From Armatimonadetes bacterium UBA1398 (GTDB lineage: Bacteria; Armatimonadota; Zipacnadia; UBA1398): a stretch of 64,000 bases of DNA. The stretch is from assembly GCA_002305165.1 (NCBI GenBank), contig DBQI01000035.1, positions 1 through 64,000 of the forward strand, read 5' to 3'. Below, piece after piece: positions 24,703 through 33,241 of the stretch. Both the position numbers and the translations under genes were made by a program. The notes below the pieces were generated by a model. It saw only the letters and a program-made list of their open reading frames with translations, did not search any database and was not told the DNA's origin. Each line of letters starts with the position of its first letter. Positions within the stretch are counted from its first letter, which is position 1.

Positions 24703-25521
24703 ATGTCCTATCTGGAGATCCTCGACACCCCGCCCCGTGGAGCGGGCATACAGCACGCCCTCTTCGATTTCGATGGCACCGTCTCCCTCATACGTGAGGG
24801 CTGGGAGCGAGTCATGGCGCCTGTCATGTGCGAGGCCATCGCCCCTGGCGAGCCCCCCACCCCCAAGATCGAGGCCGAGGTCCTGGAATACATCGACGAA
24901 TCCACGGGCATCCAGACCATCCTCCAGATGGAGCATCTGGTCGAGATGGTCCGCGCTCACGGCAAGGTCCCCCCGGATCGGATCCTCGACGCTCAGGGCT
25001 ATAAGGACATCTACATTGGCCGGCTCCATGAGGTGATCCGCGACACCGTCGAGGCACTCGAGGCGGGCACGGAGGACTCTGCGGCGCATCGGGTGCCCGG
25101 CTCGCTGGAGTTCATCCAGCGCCTCCGAGACCGCGCTGTCACGCTCTACGTCGCCAGCGGCACCGACCAGCCCGATGTCCGGCGCGAGGCGGCGTGCGTC
25201 GGGATTGCCCCCCTCATCGATGGCGGCATCTTCGGCGCTCTCCGCACCTACCAGGACTTCTCCAAGGAGTCGTTCATCCGCGAACTCTTCGAGCGCCATC
25301 AGCTCTCGGGGCCCGAGCTGGCCGTTTTCGGCGACGGCCCCGTTGAGATACGCCTCGCGCGAGCCGCCGGCGCCATCGCCGTCGGGGTTGCCGCGAGTCC
25401 CGCTCGCGACTCGAAGCCCGACCCCGCCCGACGGGCACGGCTCATCCGGGCCGGCGCCCACCTCATCGTGCCCGACTTCAGCGATCTGCCCGCACTCGAA
25501 GGCTTCCTGTGGGGTAGCTAG
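24703..25521 (+). CDS. HAD-superfamily phosphatase-like hydrolase
   Basis: A 272-residue cytoplasmic enzyme. HAD motif I is ALFDFDGTVSLIREG (nucleophile and acid Asp pair), motif II is LYVASGTDQPD, and motif IV is AVFGDGPVEIRLARAAGAIAVG. An all-helical cap of about 90 residues lies between motifs I and II, as in phosphoglycolate-phosphatase-like members. It starts 11 bp after the aldehyde dehydrogenase stop and probably shares its transcript. The stop overlaps the rfbA stop by four bases on the opposite strand. Substrate unknown; a phosphorylated intermediate of the same pathway is the natural guess. Confidence 0.87.
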   Translation: MSYLEILDTPPRGAGIQHALFDFDGTVSLIREGWERVMAPVMCEAIAPGEPPTPKIEAEVLEYIDESTGIQTILQMEHLVEMVRAHGKVPPDRILDAQGYKDIYIGRLHEVIRDTVEALEAGTEDSAAHRVPGSLEFIQRLRDRAVTLYVASGTDQPDVRREAACVGIAPLIDGGIFGALRTYQDFSKESFIRELFERHQLSGPELAVFGDGPVEIRLARAAGAIAVGVAASPARDSKPDPARRARLIRAGAHLIVPDFSDLPALEGFLWGS

Positions 25522-26408
25522 ACGCCGCTCGCGATCTCCTCACAGACCATGCGGATATACGTTGTGTAAGCGCTTGCAGGGGCGTCAGTAAGCGCTTGCA
25601 TCATCGTTTCCGGGCTCACGAACCCCGCCCGCAGCGCCGCCTCCTCGGGGCAACCTATACGCACGCTCTGCCGCTGCTCGATGGTGCCCACGAACATCGA
25701 GGCTGCGAGGAGGCTCTCGAAGGTCCCTGTGTCAAGCCACGCGGTGCCCCGGCTCAGACGGTATAGCCGTAGCCGCCCCAGGCGCAGGTACGCCTGATTC
25801 AGATCAGTAATCTCCAGCTCCCCCCGCGCCGACGGCCGCAGCTCCCGCGCCAGCTCGCACACCTGCTCGTCGTAGACGTAGAGCCCCGCCACGGCCAGGT
25901 TGCTCCTGGGCTCGGATGGCTTCTCCTCGATGGACAGAACCGCGCCCTGGGCATCCACCTCGGCCACGCCGTAGCGCGATGGGTTGGCGACGGGGTAACC
26001 GAAGATTGCCGCCCCGCTCCCCGCGCTCAAAGCCTCGCGGAAGCCCTCCAGGTCACCGTAGAACAGGTTGTCACCCAGGATCAGGGTGACGGGCTGCCCG
26101 GAGATGAACTCCTCGCCGATGAGGAAGGCCTGGGCGATCCCCTCGGGGCGAGGCTGCTCCGTGTAGTGCAAACGGATCCCCAGCCGCGCGCCATCTCCCA
26201 GGAGCCGCTCGATGGATGGCAGGTCCCGCGGGGTGGAGATGATGAGGATGTCGTCGATGCCCGCCTGGATCAGCGTGGTCAGTGGGTAGTAGATGATCGG
26301 CTTGTCGTAGACGGGCAGTAATTGCTTGCTGGTTACGTCCGTGAGGGGGTGGAGCCGAGTCCCGCTGCCCCCCGCCAGGATGATCCCCTTGCGCACGCGG
26401 CCGGTCAT
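25518..26408 (-). CDS. rfbA: Glucose-1-phosphate thymidylyltransferase
   Basis: Makes dTDP-glucose from dTTP and glucose-1-phosphate, the first step toward dTDP-rhamnose and related deoxysugars. 296 residues. The nucleotide loop GIILAGGSGTRLHPLT, the SKQLLPVYDKPIIYYPL segment, GDNLFYGD with metal-binding Asp, and GTAWLDTGTFESL are diagnostic. Start ATG 26408 overlaps the rfbB stop by four bases, so both are translated from one mRNA. The 3' end of the gene holds two near-palindromic GTAAGCGCTTGCA copies (see that entry). No rfbC or rfbD in the window. Confidence 0.95.
   Translation of the reverse strand: MTGRVRKGIILAGGSGTRLHPLTDVTSKQLLPVYDKPIIYYPLTTLIQAGIDDILIISTPRDLPSIERLLGDGARLGIRLHYTEQPRPEGIAQAFLIGEEFISGQPVTLILGDNLFYGDLEGFREALSAGSGAAIFGYPVANPSRYGVAEVDAQGAVLSIEEKPSEPRSNLAVAGLYVYDEQVCELARELRPSARGELEITDLNQAYLRLGRLRLYRLSRGTAWLDTGTFESLLAASMFVGTIEQRQSVRIGCPEEAALRAGFVSPETMMQALTDAPASAYTTYIRMVCEEIASGV
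25566..25600. promoter_or_regulatory. Pair of LacI-family-like operator sequences inside rfbA
   Basis: GTAAGCGCTTGCA occurs at 25566-25578 and again, identical, at 25588-25600, that is 22 bp apart (two helical turns). Its core AAGCGCTT is a palindrome typical of LacI/GalR-family operators. The same core occurs as a perfect 14-base palindrome at 54604. Both copies lie in the coding 3' end of rfbA, where no promoter is expected, so function is uncertain. Confidence 0.3.
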
Positions 26409-27493
26409 GCCGAGCCACCCTTCCCGGGGCGATAGTGACGGGCGTAGTGGTCTACGAAGGCCCCACCACCGCAGCATGCCGCCACCCAGTCTCGGTTCTC
26501 GAGATACCAGCTGACCGTGTCGGCCAGCCCCTCCTCGAAGCGCCGCCGTGGCGCCCAGGCCAGCTCAGATCGCGCCAGGGAGGCGTCGATGGCGTACCGC
26601 AGGTCGTGGCCAGGGCGATCGGCCACGAAGCGGATCAGACTCCGCCGTGACGCCCCCGAGGGAAGGGGGCTGGCCATGGCGTCTACGAGATCGCAGATGG
26701 CCTGGACCACCTGGAGGTTGCTTCGCTCGGCGTCAGCGCCCAGGTTGTAGGTGCCGCCGGGCTCGCCTCGGAGAAAAGCCGCCTCGAGCCCCTCGCAGTG
26801 ATCGCTCACGTGGATCCAGTCCCGTACATTGCACCCATCGCCGTAGACGGGCAGCTCGCGTCCCTCCAAGGCGTTCGAGATCATGAGGGGGATGAGCTTC
26901 TCGGGGAACTGCCAAGGGCCGTAGTTGTTCGAGCAGTTGGTGACGACCACATCAAGGCCGTAGGTGCGGTGGTAGGCGCGGGCGAGATGGTCGGAGGCCG
27001 CCTTCGAGGCCGAGTAGGGCGAGCTGGGATCGTAGGGGCTGCACTCTCGGAACCGCTCCGCGCTATCGAGGGGCAAGCTCCCGTAGACCTCATCGGTCGA
27101 GACGTGGAGAAACCGGCCGTGCCTCCCCCGAGCCACCAGGGCGTCCAAGAGGTTCAAAGTGCCCAGGACGTTCGTCTCCACGAACACCGCGGGGTCGTAG
27201 AGAGAGCGGTCCACATGGCTCTCGGCGGCTAGGTGGATGACGTCGGTGATGTCGTGCCGGCCGAAGGACTCGGCCACGCCCTCGCGGTCGCGAATATCCA
27301 GCCGCTCGAATGTGTAGTTGGGCGCGGCCTCGATGGCCGCGACCCGTGCCGGGTCCGCGGCGTAAGAGAGGCAGTCGAGGTTCACGAAGCGCGCCGCAGG
27401 ATGGCGAGGGACGAGAGTGAGGAGCAAGTTCGCGCCGATGAAGCCGCAGCCGCCCGTGACCGCGACACATCGGCCCTCGAACTGATGATCCAT
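26405..27493 (-). CDS. rfbB: dTDP-glucose 4,6-dehydratase
   Basis: Converts dTDP-glucose to dTDP-4-keto-6-deoxyglucose using bound NAD. The 362-residue length is standard. The extended SDR signature is complete: GGCGFIGANLLLTLV for NAD, LAAESHVDRSLYDP, the active-site STDEVYGSL region with Thr-Asp-Glu and the catalytic pair Tyr/Lys in YSASKAASDHL, and NCSNNYGPWQFPEKLIPL. Start ATG 27493 is preceded by GGGGGAG. It is followed by rfbA with a four-base overlap, and is divergent from the SGNH hydrolase gene. Confidence 0.96.
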   Translation of the reverse strand: MDHQFEGRCVAVTGGCGFIGANLLLTLVPRHPAARFVNLDCLSYAADPARVAAIEAAPNYTFERLDIRDREGVAESFGRHDITDVIHLAAESHVDRSLYDPAVFVETNVLGTLNLLDALVARGRHGRFLHVSTDEVYGSLPLDSAERFRECSPYDPSSPYSASKAASDHLARAYHRTYGLDVVVTNCSNNYGPWQFPEKLIPLMISNALEGRELPVYGDGCNVRDWIHVSDHCEGLEAAFLRGEPGGTYNLGADAERSNLQVVQAICDLVDAMASPLPSGASRRSLIRFVADRPGHDLRYAIDASLARSELAWAPRRRFEEGLADTVSWYLENRDWVAACCGGGAFVDHYARHYRPGKGGSA

Positions 27494-27626
27494 ATCTCCC
27501 CCGTCCTCCCTCCGCCGGCGGTATGCCGGGGAGGACCCTATTCCCCCCGGAGCGAAGAGGCCCTGCCGGTCGGCAAGGGTGTGGTCCGCCGACCGAGCTT
27601 CTCGATTACGCCAAGGGGATGACGAC

Positions 27627-28304
27627 ATGGCCTGGAGGGTCCTCATGCTTGGTGCGTTCGCGTTCTCCGTTACCTATGGCGTCGGTGTCGCCGACCCTGC
27701 GGAGAAAGCGCCGCCGCCGAACCCCTTCGAAGCCGACATTCGAGCCTTTGAGGCCCAGGACGCGGAGTCCATGCCCCCCGAGAGGCAGATCCTGTTCGTC
27801 GGCAGCTCGTCCATCCGGATGTGGAACACGGATAAGTGGTTCCCCGATCGGGGCATCATCAACCGCGGCTTCGGCGGTTCCACCATGTCCGATGCGGTCT
27901 ACTTCTTCGATCGGATCGTGGCCCCGTACCGACCACGGGCCATCTTCCTCTACGAGGGCGACAACGACATTGCGGGAGGGCGACCGGCGGAGCAGGTTCG
28001 CGACGGCTTCGTGCGGTTCGCGGCGCTCGTCGAGGAGAAGCTCCCGGGTACCCCGCTCTACTACCTGCCCATCAAGCCAAGCGCCGCGCGATGGGACGTG
28101 GTCGACGAGATGCGGCGGGCGAACTGCCTGATCAATGTGGTGATACGGGACCACGAATGGATGCACTACGTCGACACGAACGAGATCCTTCTCGGCCCGG
28201 GCGGCACCCCGAGGCCGGAGCTCTACCTGGAGGATGGCCTTCACCTCAGCGAAGCGGGGTACGCGCTCTGGACCGACATCGTGGAGCCGCTGCTGCCCGA
28301 GTAG
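27627..28304 (+). CDS. Exported SGNH/GDSL-type hydrolase
   Basis: About 225 residues with a signal peptide (RVLMLGAFAFSVTYGVGVA). SGNH blocks are in order: FVGSSSIRMWN (nucleophile Ser), INRGFGGSTMSD (oxyanion Gly), YEGDNDIAGG (Asn block), and the C-terminal DGLHLSEAGYALW carrying the Asp-x-x-His pair. Such enzymes remove acyl or acetyl groups from sugars or lipids. It reads away from the rfb genes and converges with arfB one base apart. Natural substrate unknown; carbohydrate deacetylation fits the surroundings. Confidence 0.9.
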   Translation: MAWRVLMLGAFAFSVTYGVGVADPAEKAPPPNPFEADIRAFEAQDAESMPPERQILFVGSSSIRMWNTDKWFPDRGIINRGFGGSTMSDAVYFFDRIVAPYRPRAIFLYEGDNDIAGGRPAEQVRDGFVRFAALVEEKLPGTPLYYLPIKPSAARWDVVDEMRRANCLINVVIRDHEWMHYVDTNEILLGPGGTPRPELYLEDGLHLSEAGYALWTDIVEPLLPE

Positions 28305-28305
28305 G

Positions 28306-28740
28306 CTACCAGTCGCGGACCGCTCGCCGAGCCCGCTTCAGATCGCCGCGCCGCTTCTTCGCGCTCAACCGCCGCTCCTGACTCGCCCGGGAGGGCTTGG
28401 TGGGTATCCGCGGCTTCGGTTTCTGAAGGGCCTCGGCCAGAAGCTCCGCGAGGCGCCGTTCCGCCTCCCTGCGGTTGGCCAGTTGGGAGCGGCGCCGAGA
28501 CGAGGAGACCCGCAGCACCCCATCGACGCTGATCCGGCTCCGGAGCCTCGTCCTGACTCGTCGCTTCTGCTCCGGCGTGAGGGCTCCGCTGGCGTCCACG
28601 GACCAGCAGAGGGTCGCCCGGGTGCTGAGTTTGTTGACGTTCTGACCGCCCGGGCCCGACGCGTGGGAGAACTCCAACCACAACTCGTGGCCAGGCAGGG
28701 TGACCTGGTCGTTCACGGGGATGTCATCAGCGAGGGGCAT
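28306..28740 (-). CDS. arfB: Peptidyl-tRNA hydrolase ArfB-like ribosome rescue factor
   Basis: A 144-residue class-I release-factor-like protein that frees stalled ribosomes by hydrolysing peptidyl-tRNA. The catalytic GGQ sits in HASGPGGQNVNKLSTRATL; the C-terminal tail is very basic (KPSRASQERRLSAKKRRGDLKRARR), as needed to enter the empty mRNA channel. Start ATG 28740 follows directly on the galactokinase stop (43 bp), so the two may be co-transcribed. Confidence 0.93.
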   Translation of the reverse strand: MPLADDIPVNDQVTLPGHELWLEFSHASGPGGQNVNKLSTRATLCWSVDASGALTPEQKRRVRTRLRSRISVDGVLRVSSSRRRSQLANRREAERRLAELLAEALQKPKPRIPTKPSRASQERRLSAKKRRGDLKRARRAVRDW

Positions 28741-28783
28741 ACCCGGCGCTCCAACCGCCGCCGAAGGGCTCCAAGGTCCGGCC

Positions 28784-29983
28784 TCAGAGATCGCCGAGGA
28801 TCGCCTTAGGGTCCTCCTCCCGGACCCCGGCCATGGCACGCGACCGATAGACCAAGGCGGGCCCCTCGGGCTGAACGGGGTACTGGGTGAGGACTGCCTC
28901 GCTCAGCCGCTCGACAGCGTCGGTGCGGGCGAGGGTGACCGTGCAGCCCCCGAAGCCGGCGCCCGTCAATCGGGAGCCCAGGACCCCGTCGACGCCGCGA
29001 CAGATGTTCACCATCTGGTCCAGTTGGTCGCAACTCACCCCGTAGTCGTCCTTCAGGCTGTCGTGGCTCTCGTTCATCAGCCTGCCGAAGGTAACGGCGT
29101 CCCCCTGCTTCAGCGCTCGGACGGAGTCGAGGACACGGCGGTTCTCGGTGATGACATGCCGCGCTCGCTTATAGACGGGCTCGGACATGCGGCCCCGCGC
29201 CTGGTTGAGAAGATCCATGTCCGCATCGCGCAGCGCCGTGACCGCCGGTTGGTCGGCGGCGATGGCTTCCACGGCCTCCTCGCAGCTCGCGCGCCGTTCG
29301 TTGTACGGCCCGTCGGTGAGGGCGTGGGGGTGCCGGGTATCGCAGATGACGATGGCCAGATCGGAGGGGATGGGCACATGCTCGGTCGTGAGATCGCGGC
29401 AGTCCAGGAACAGAGCGTGATCGGCCTGGCCGTTGGCCACGATGAACTGATCCATGATGCCGCAGTTGACGCCCACGAACTCGTTCTCGACGCGCTGGCA
29501 CATCGTTGCGAGTTCGGGCCCCGACAGCTCGGGTCCAAAGAGCTTCCCTAGGCCGAAGCCCGTGGCCACCTCCAGGGCTGCCGAGGAGCTGAGCCCCGAG
29601 CCTACGGGGATGGTGCTGCCGACCACCATAGTGAAGCCGCCGATCTGCCCCCCCTTGGCCTGGAGGGCCAGCACGACGCCTCGAACGTAGTTCGTCCACT
29701 CGTGGTTGGGAAGTCTCGGGATGTTGTCCAGAGCGAACTCGTCATCCGGTCCCTTGTCGATGGAGACGACGATGGCCTTGTTGTCCTCCCGTGGGGCGAG
29801 AAGCGCGACCAGGGCCAAGTCGAGGGCGGCGGGCAGCACAAAGCCGTCGTTGTAGTCAGTGTGCTCACCGATCAAGTTGACGCGGCCCGGAGCCACGAAA
29901 CAACGGACGGCGTCCATCGAGCCGAAGGTGCCTCGTGCCTTATCGAGCAGGCGGCGGGTGAAGTCAGAGTCGAAACGCGACAC
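28784..29983 (-). CDS. galK: Galactokinase
   Basis: GHMP-family kinase that phosphorylates galactose at C1 in the Leloir pathway. 399 residues with the sugar-binding signature GRVNLIGEHTDYNDGFVLP, the ATP-binding GSTIPVGSGLSSSAALEV and the C-terminal GAGFGGCTVTL. Start is GTG 29983 with GAGAGGA about ten bases upstream. No galT or galE is adjacent. Galactose released by extracellular hydrolases in this region could be its substrate. Confidence 0.95.
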   Translation of the reverse strand: MSRFDSDFTRRLLDKARGTFGSMDAVRCFVAPGRVNLIGEHTDYNDGFVLPAALDLALVALLAPREDNKAIVVSIDKGPDDEFALDNIPRLPNHEWTNYVRGVVLALQAKGGQIGGFTMVVGSTIPVGSGLSSSAALEVATGFGLGKLFGPELSGPELATMCQRVENEFVGVNCGIMDQFIVANGQADHALFLDCRDLTTEHVPIPSDLAIVICDTRHPHALTDGPYNERRASCEEAVEAIAADQPAVTALRDADMDLLNQARGRMSEPVYKRARHVITENRRVLDSVRALKQGDAVTFGRLMNESHDSLKDDYGVSCDQLDQMVNICRGVDGVLGSRLTGAGFGGCTVTLARTDAVERLSEAVLTQYPVQPEGPALVYRSRAMAGVREEDPKAILGDL

Positions 29984-30143
29984 GGGCGGTCATCCTCTCC
30001 ATCTGATCACGCGGATTGTAGCATAGGGGACGCGGCGCGACGGGGCGGAAGCACGGAACAAGGCGGCCCTTCGCCGCGTTAGCATAGGCGGGGGCCAGAT
30101 CGCCCGCCCAAGCCGTTATCTCTGCCTGACCGAAGGAGGGCTC

Positions 30144-31766
30144 ATGATGTTGAGCCGGTGGCTTGCAGCCACGATCACCTTGGCACTCTCCGCCGCCCTG
30201 GCGTTCGCCCAGGACTCTACGGCGCCCCCCAGCCAGAGCGTCATCGCAGCAGGTCCGCTCATCAGCACTAACCGCGGCGAGGTCGTGTGGTCGCCCACGG
30301 GCGACCGGATCGCCTACACCGAGTGGACCCACATCTCCACCCAGGAGACGCGGCGCGACATCGCGGTCCTCGATCTTGTGGATCTGACGTGGCAGCGGGT
30401 CACAATGGACGCCCCCGGGGCGTACCCCGCCTGGTCCCCCGATGGCACGCGGCTCGCCTACGTAGAACTCGACCCCCAGCGGCCCGGGTCCGGTGACATC
30501 GTCATCTCACGGCTCGATGGGGGCACAGCCGAACGGGTGACCCGGGGCGGCGGCTTCATGGATCTCATCTGGGCGCCAGGCCCGCCCCAGCGCTTCATCG
30601 CGGTGCGGGACGCGCAGGGCGACGCTCAAGGGGACACGCAGATCTGCCTGATCGACCCCGAGGCGGAGTGGAGTGAGGCCGTTCGGGTTGCCGCTGGCTG
30701 GACCTCGGTCGGCGAGGGGCTTCCCCGGTCCCTCGTGCTCTCCCCTTCGGGCCGGCTGGCCTTCGTTTACGGCCACTTCAAGGCGGTGGCCGAAGGCCGT
30801 CCCAGGAAGGAGCCCCAGGTCGGCCTTCTCACCCTCTGGGAGGACGCCGCAGGCTGGGCGACGGCCCCGCAGACCATGGAACTGATCCCGCTGCCCGCCA
30901 ACGTTCAGTGGATCGACTCCTTCGCGTGGTCGAGCGATGAGTCGCAACTCGTGATGACGCTGAGCCTCACGTCGCCACCTTCGGCTCGGGAGCTTTGGCT
31001 GTTCACCGTGGAGGGTCGCGGCCTACGGCGCATCCGCGGCTCGAGCGATGAGGGCGCCTACGAGTATGCCCGGTGGGTCGACGGCGACCGCGCTCTCGTG
31101 GCGCTCCAGAATCCGCGCCCCAACCCCGCCAACCCCAAGCCGCCGACGATACGGCTCCTGCCCCTCGGCCCCGGGCAGGAGAGCGTTCTGGAGCCCCAGT
31201 GGTCGGACCCCATGCTCGTCGATCTCGCCTTCGAGATGACGCCTGACCCCACTGGCCACATCGTCGCCGTGGCATCGGGCGGCGAGATCCGGTTCTTCGA
31301 GCTCGGCACCCGCGAGCAGGCGGCCGTCACCCAGAGCAAGCGGAACCTCCGCATCCTCGCCACGGCGCTCCTGGAGTGGTCCATGCAGAACCAGTGGAAG
31401 GAAGACGCCCAGGGCCGCCTGCGTCCGCACCTGCCCGACCCAACGGACCAGAGCTTCCAGGAAGCCCACGTCAACTTGGACACGCGCAAGGAGGACTTCT
31501 GGGTCGAGCTTGTCGCCCCCGCCCTCATCGAGCGGATGGGGCGCCAGGCGTTCGAGCAGCTCCTGAAGTCGCCCGGGGACACCGCGCCCGGCCGTAGCTC
31601 TTACGTCATCCCGCCCGAGTCCTACGGCGCCGCGACGGGTCTGGGCCGGACGGACCCGCAGACCATCGTACTCAGCGAGAGGCCTGGGCTCCACCCGGGC
31701 GGGCACCATGTGTTCCGCTTGAGCCACGAGGTGGAACTGATACCGGCTGCGCCAGCCCCACAGTAG
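30144..31766 (+). CDS. Exported TolB-like beta-propeller protein
   Basis: A 540-residue protein with a signal peptide (LAATITLALSAALAFAQ). Several PD40/WD40-like repeats follow, recognisable by GDRIAYTEWT, YPAWSPDGTRLAYVE, FAWSSDESQLVMT and a last blade at about residue 370. The C-terminal 150 residues are a separate region rich in Pro and charged residues (NQWKEDAQGRLRPHLPDPTDQ; HHVFRLSHEVELIPA). GGAGGG lies 3-6 bases before tandem ATGs 30144/30147. It opens an operon with a transglutaminase-like gene 18 bp downstream. A periplasmic scaffold or sensor is likely; no enzyme activity can be read. Confidence 0.8.
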   Translation: MMLSRWLAATITLALSAALAFAQDSTAPPSQSVIAAGPLISTNRGEVVWSPTGDRIAYTEWTHISTQETRRDIAVLDLVDLTWQRVTMDAPGAYPAWSPDGTRLAYVELDPQRPGSGDIVISRLDGGTAERVTRGGGFMDLIWAPGPPQRFIAVRDAQGDAQGDTQICLIDPEAEWSEAVRVAAGWTSVGEGLPRSLVLSPSGRLAFVYGHFKAVAEGRPRKEPQVGLLTLWEDAAGWATAPQTMELIPLPANVQWIDSFAWSSDESQLVMTLSLTSPPSARELWLFTVEGRGLRRIRGSSDEGAYEYARWVDGDRALVALQNPRPNPANPKPPTIRLLPLGPGQESVLEPQWSDPMLVDLAFEMTPDPTGHIVAVASGGEIRFFELGTREQAAVTQSKRNLRILATALLEWSMQNQWKEDAQGRLRPHLPDPTDQSFQEAHVNLDTRKEDFWVELVAPALIERMGRQAFEQLLKSPGDTAPGRSSYVIPPESYGAATGLGRTDPQTIVLSERPGLHPGGHHVFRLSHEVELIPAAPAPQ

Positions 31767-31784
31767 GGGCGAGGAGGCAATTCC

Positions 31785-33233
31785 ATGAGACCTCTAGCAG
31801 TGGCTCGCACGGCGCTTCTCTGCGGCCTGATCTGCCTATGCGCGCCCATCCTCGCGTGCCGGGCCCAGGCGCCCGAACCCCGTGAGCGCGATGAGTGGGC
31901 CGCCATCCTCTGGGGTGAACAGAAGATAGGCTTCGCTCACCTGACCTCCACGGTGGAGGCCGAGGGCGAGTACGCCGGCCTTCTCCGCATGGGCATCGAG
32001 GTCACGGCCCGCATGGCGAATCTGGGCGTCCCCATGGATATGGAGATCTCCATCGTCCAGTGGGTGGATAGCGCCGGACGGCCGAAGCGGGTGGAGGCCG
32101 TCATCCCCGCGGGCGCCGAGCCGACGCGCAAGATCATCGTCTTCTCGGAGACCACGGCGACGGTGACGCGCCACTCCTACGACGGCGAGTCCACCTTCAC
32201 CGTGGATCTCCCCGCCGATCTGCCCCTCGTGGGGGAACTCTCCTTCCTCGCCCTGCCCCCCGAGGACCCGCCGGCCAACCCCGTCTACTTCAACCTTCTC
32301 ACCGACCGCATCCAGTACGCCCAGACCACGCTCACCGCTCTGGAGGACGGAGGCTGGACAGTGTCCGGCAACTTCTCGGCCGGGGCGTACAGTCTGAGCC
32401 TCGACCGGGAGTGGCGGCTCGTCCGGGGCACGGGGGCCTTCGGCATCGTCTTCGACTTCACGAGCGAGGAGGAGGCACGTGATCTGACCTCGGCCGGCGA
32501 TCTGCCCCCGGTCGACTCGGGCCTGGGCGTGCCGGTCGAGACCCCGCTTCCCGACCCGCGCACCGTCAGCGCCCTGGGGGTGACCCTTCGCGGCCTGGAC
32601 CTGGAGGAGGGTATGCCCACCATCGAGGGCCGGCAAGAGGTGACGCCCCTGGAGGATGGCGGCTACCGCGTCGTCGTTCAAGCCCAGGCGATCGAGGATG
32701 TGGCCGGCCCAGCGCTGGGCTACGAGGCGCCCGAGGAGCTGCGCCGGTATGTGGAGCCAGATGCCTTCATCACGAGCGGAGATGCGGCGATCGTAAGCGC
32801 GGCGCGCGAGGTCACGGCGGGGATCGAGGACGCCGCCCGAGCCGCCGAGGCGCTCAACGCGTGGGTGGATGCACGCACCACCTTCGGGGGCATCATGGAC
32901 ACCGCCCGCACGTCGACCCAGATCCTGGAGTCCAGCCGCGGCGTGTGCCGGGACTACGCGGCCCTCTACGCGGGCCTCGCCCGGGCTGTGGGCATCCCCT
33001 CGCGGCTGTGCACGGGAGTCGTCTACTCCCAGGGGTCCTTCTACTTCCACACCTGGGCTGAGAGTTGGCTGGGTGCGCAGAACGGCTGGGTGCCCCTCGA
33101 CCCAACCCGTTCGGGTCGGCCCGTGGATGCGACGCACATCACCTTCCTGCGGGGTGACGTCGAGAGTGTCTGGCGCGTCATGGAGGTCGTTGGAGCGCTC
33201 GAGATCAAGGTGGAGCACGTCGAAACCTTATAA
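31785..33233 (+). CDS. Exported transglutaminase-like cysteine protease-fold protein
   Basis: A 482-residue exported protein with a signal peptide (ALLCGLICLCAPILACRAQA). The N-terminal 300 residues are beta-rich. The transglutaminase-like domain at about residues 350-470 has the full Cys-His-Asp triad: SSRGVCRDYAALYAGLARAVG (Cys), YFHTWAESWLG (His) and GWVPLDPT (Asp). Bacterial members act as proteases, amidases or crosslinkers. Distances of 18 bp to the propeller gene and 8 bp to the next gene support an operon. Substrate unknown. Confidence 0.9.
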   Translation: MRPLAVARTALLCGLICLCAPILACRAQAPEPRERDEWAAILWGEQKIGFAHLTSTVEAEGEYAGLLRMGIEVTARMANLGVPMDMEISIVQWVDSAGRPKRVEAVIPAGAEPTRKIIVFSETTATVTRHSYDGESTFTVDLPADLPLVGELSFLALPPEDPPANPVYFNLLTDRIQYAQTTLTALEDGGWTVSGNFSAGAYSLSLDREWRLVRGTGAFGIVFDFTSEEEARDLTSAGDLPPVDSGLGVPVETPLPDPRTVSALGVTLRGLDLEEGMPTIEGRQEVTPLEDGGYRVVVQAQAIEDVAGPALGYEAPEELRRYVEPDAFITSGDAAIVSAAREVTAGIEDAARAAEALNAWVDARTTFGGIMDTARTSTQILESSRGVCRDYAALYAGLARAVGIPSRLCTGVVYSQGSFYFHTWAESWLGAQNGWVPLDPTRSGRPVDATHITFLRGDVESVWRVMEVVGALEIKVEHVETL

Positions 33234-33241
33234 GGAGAGGC

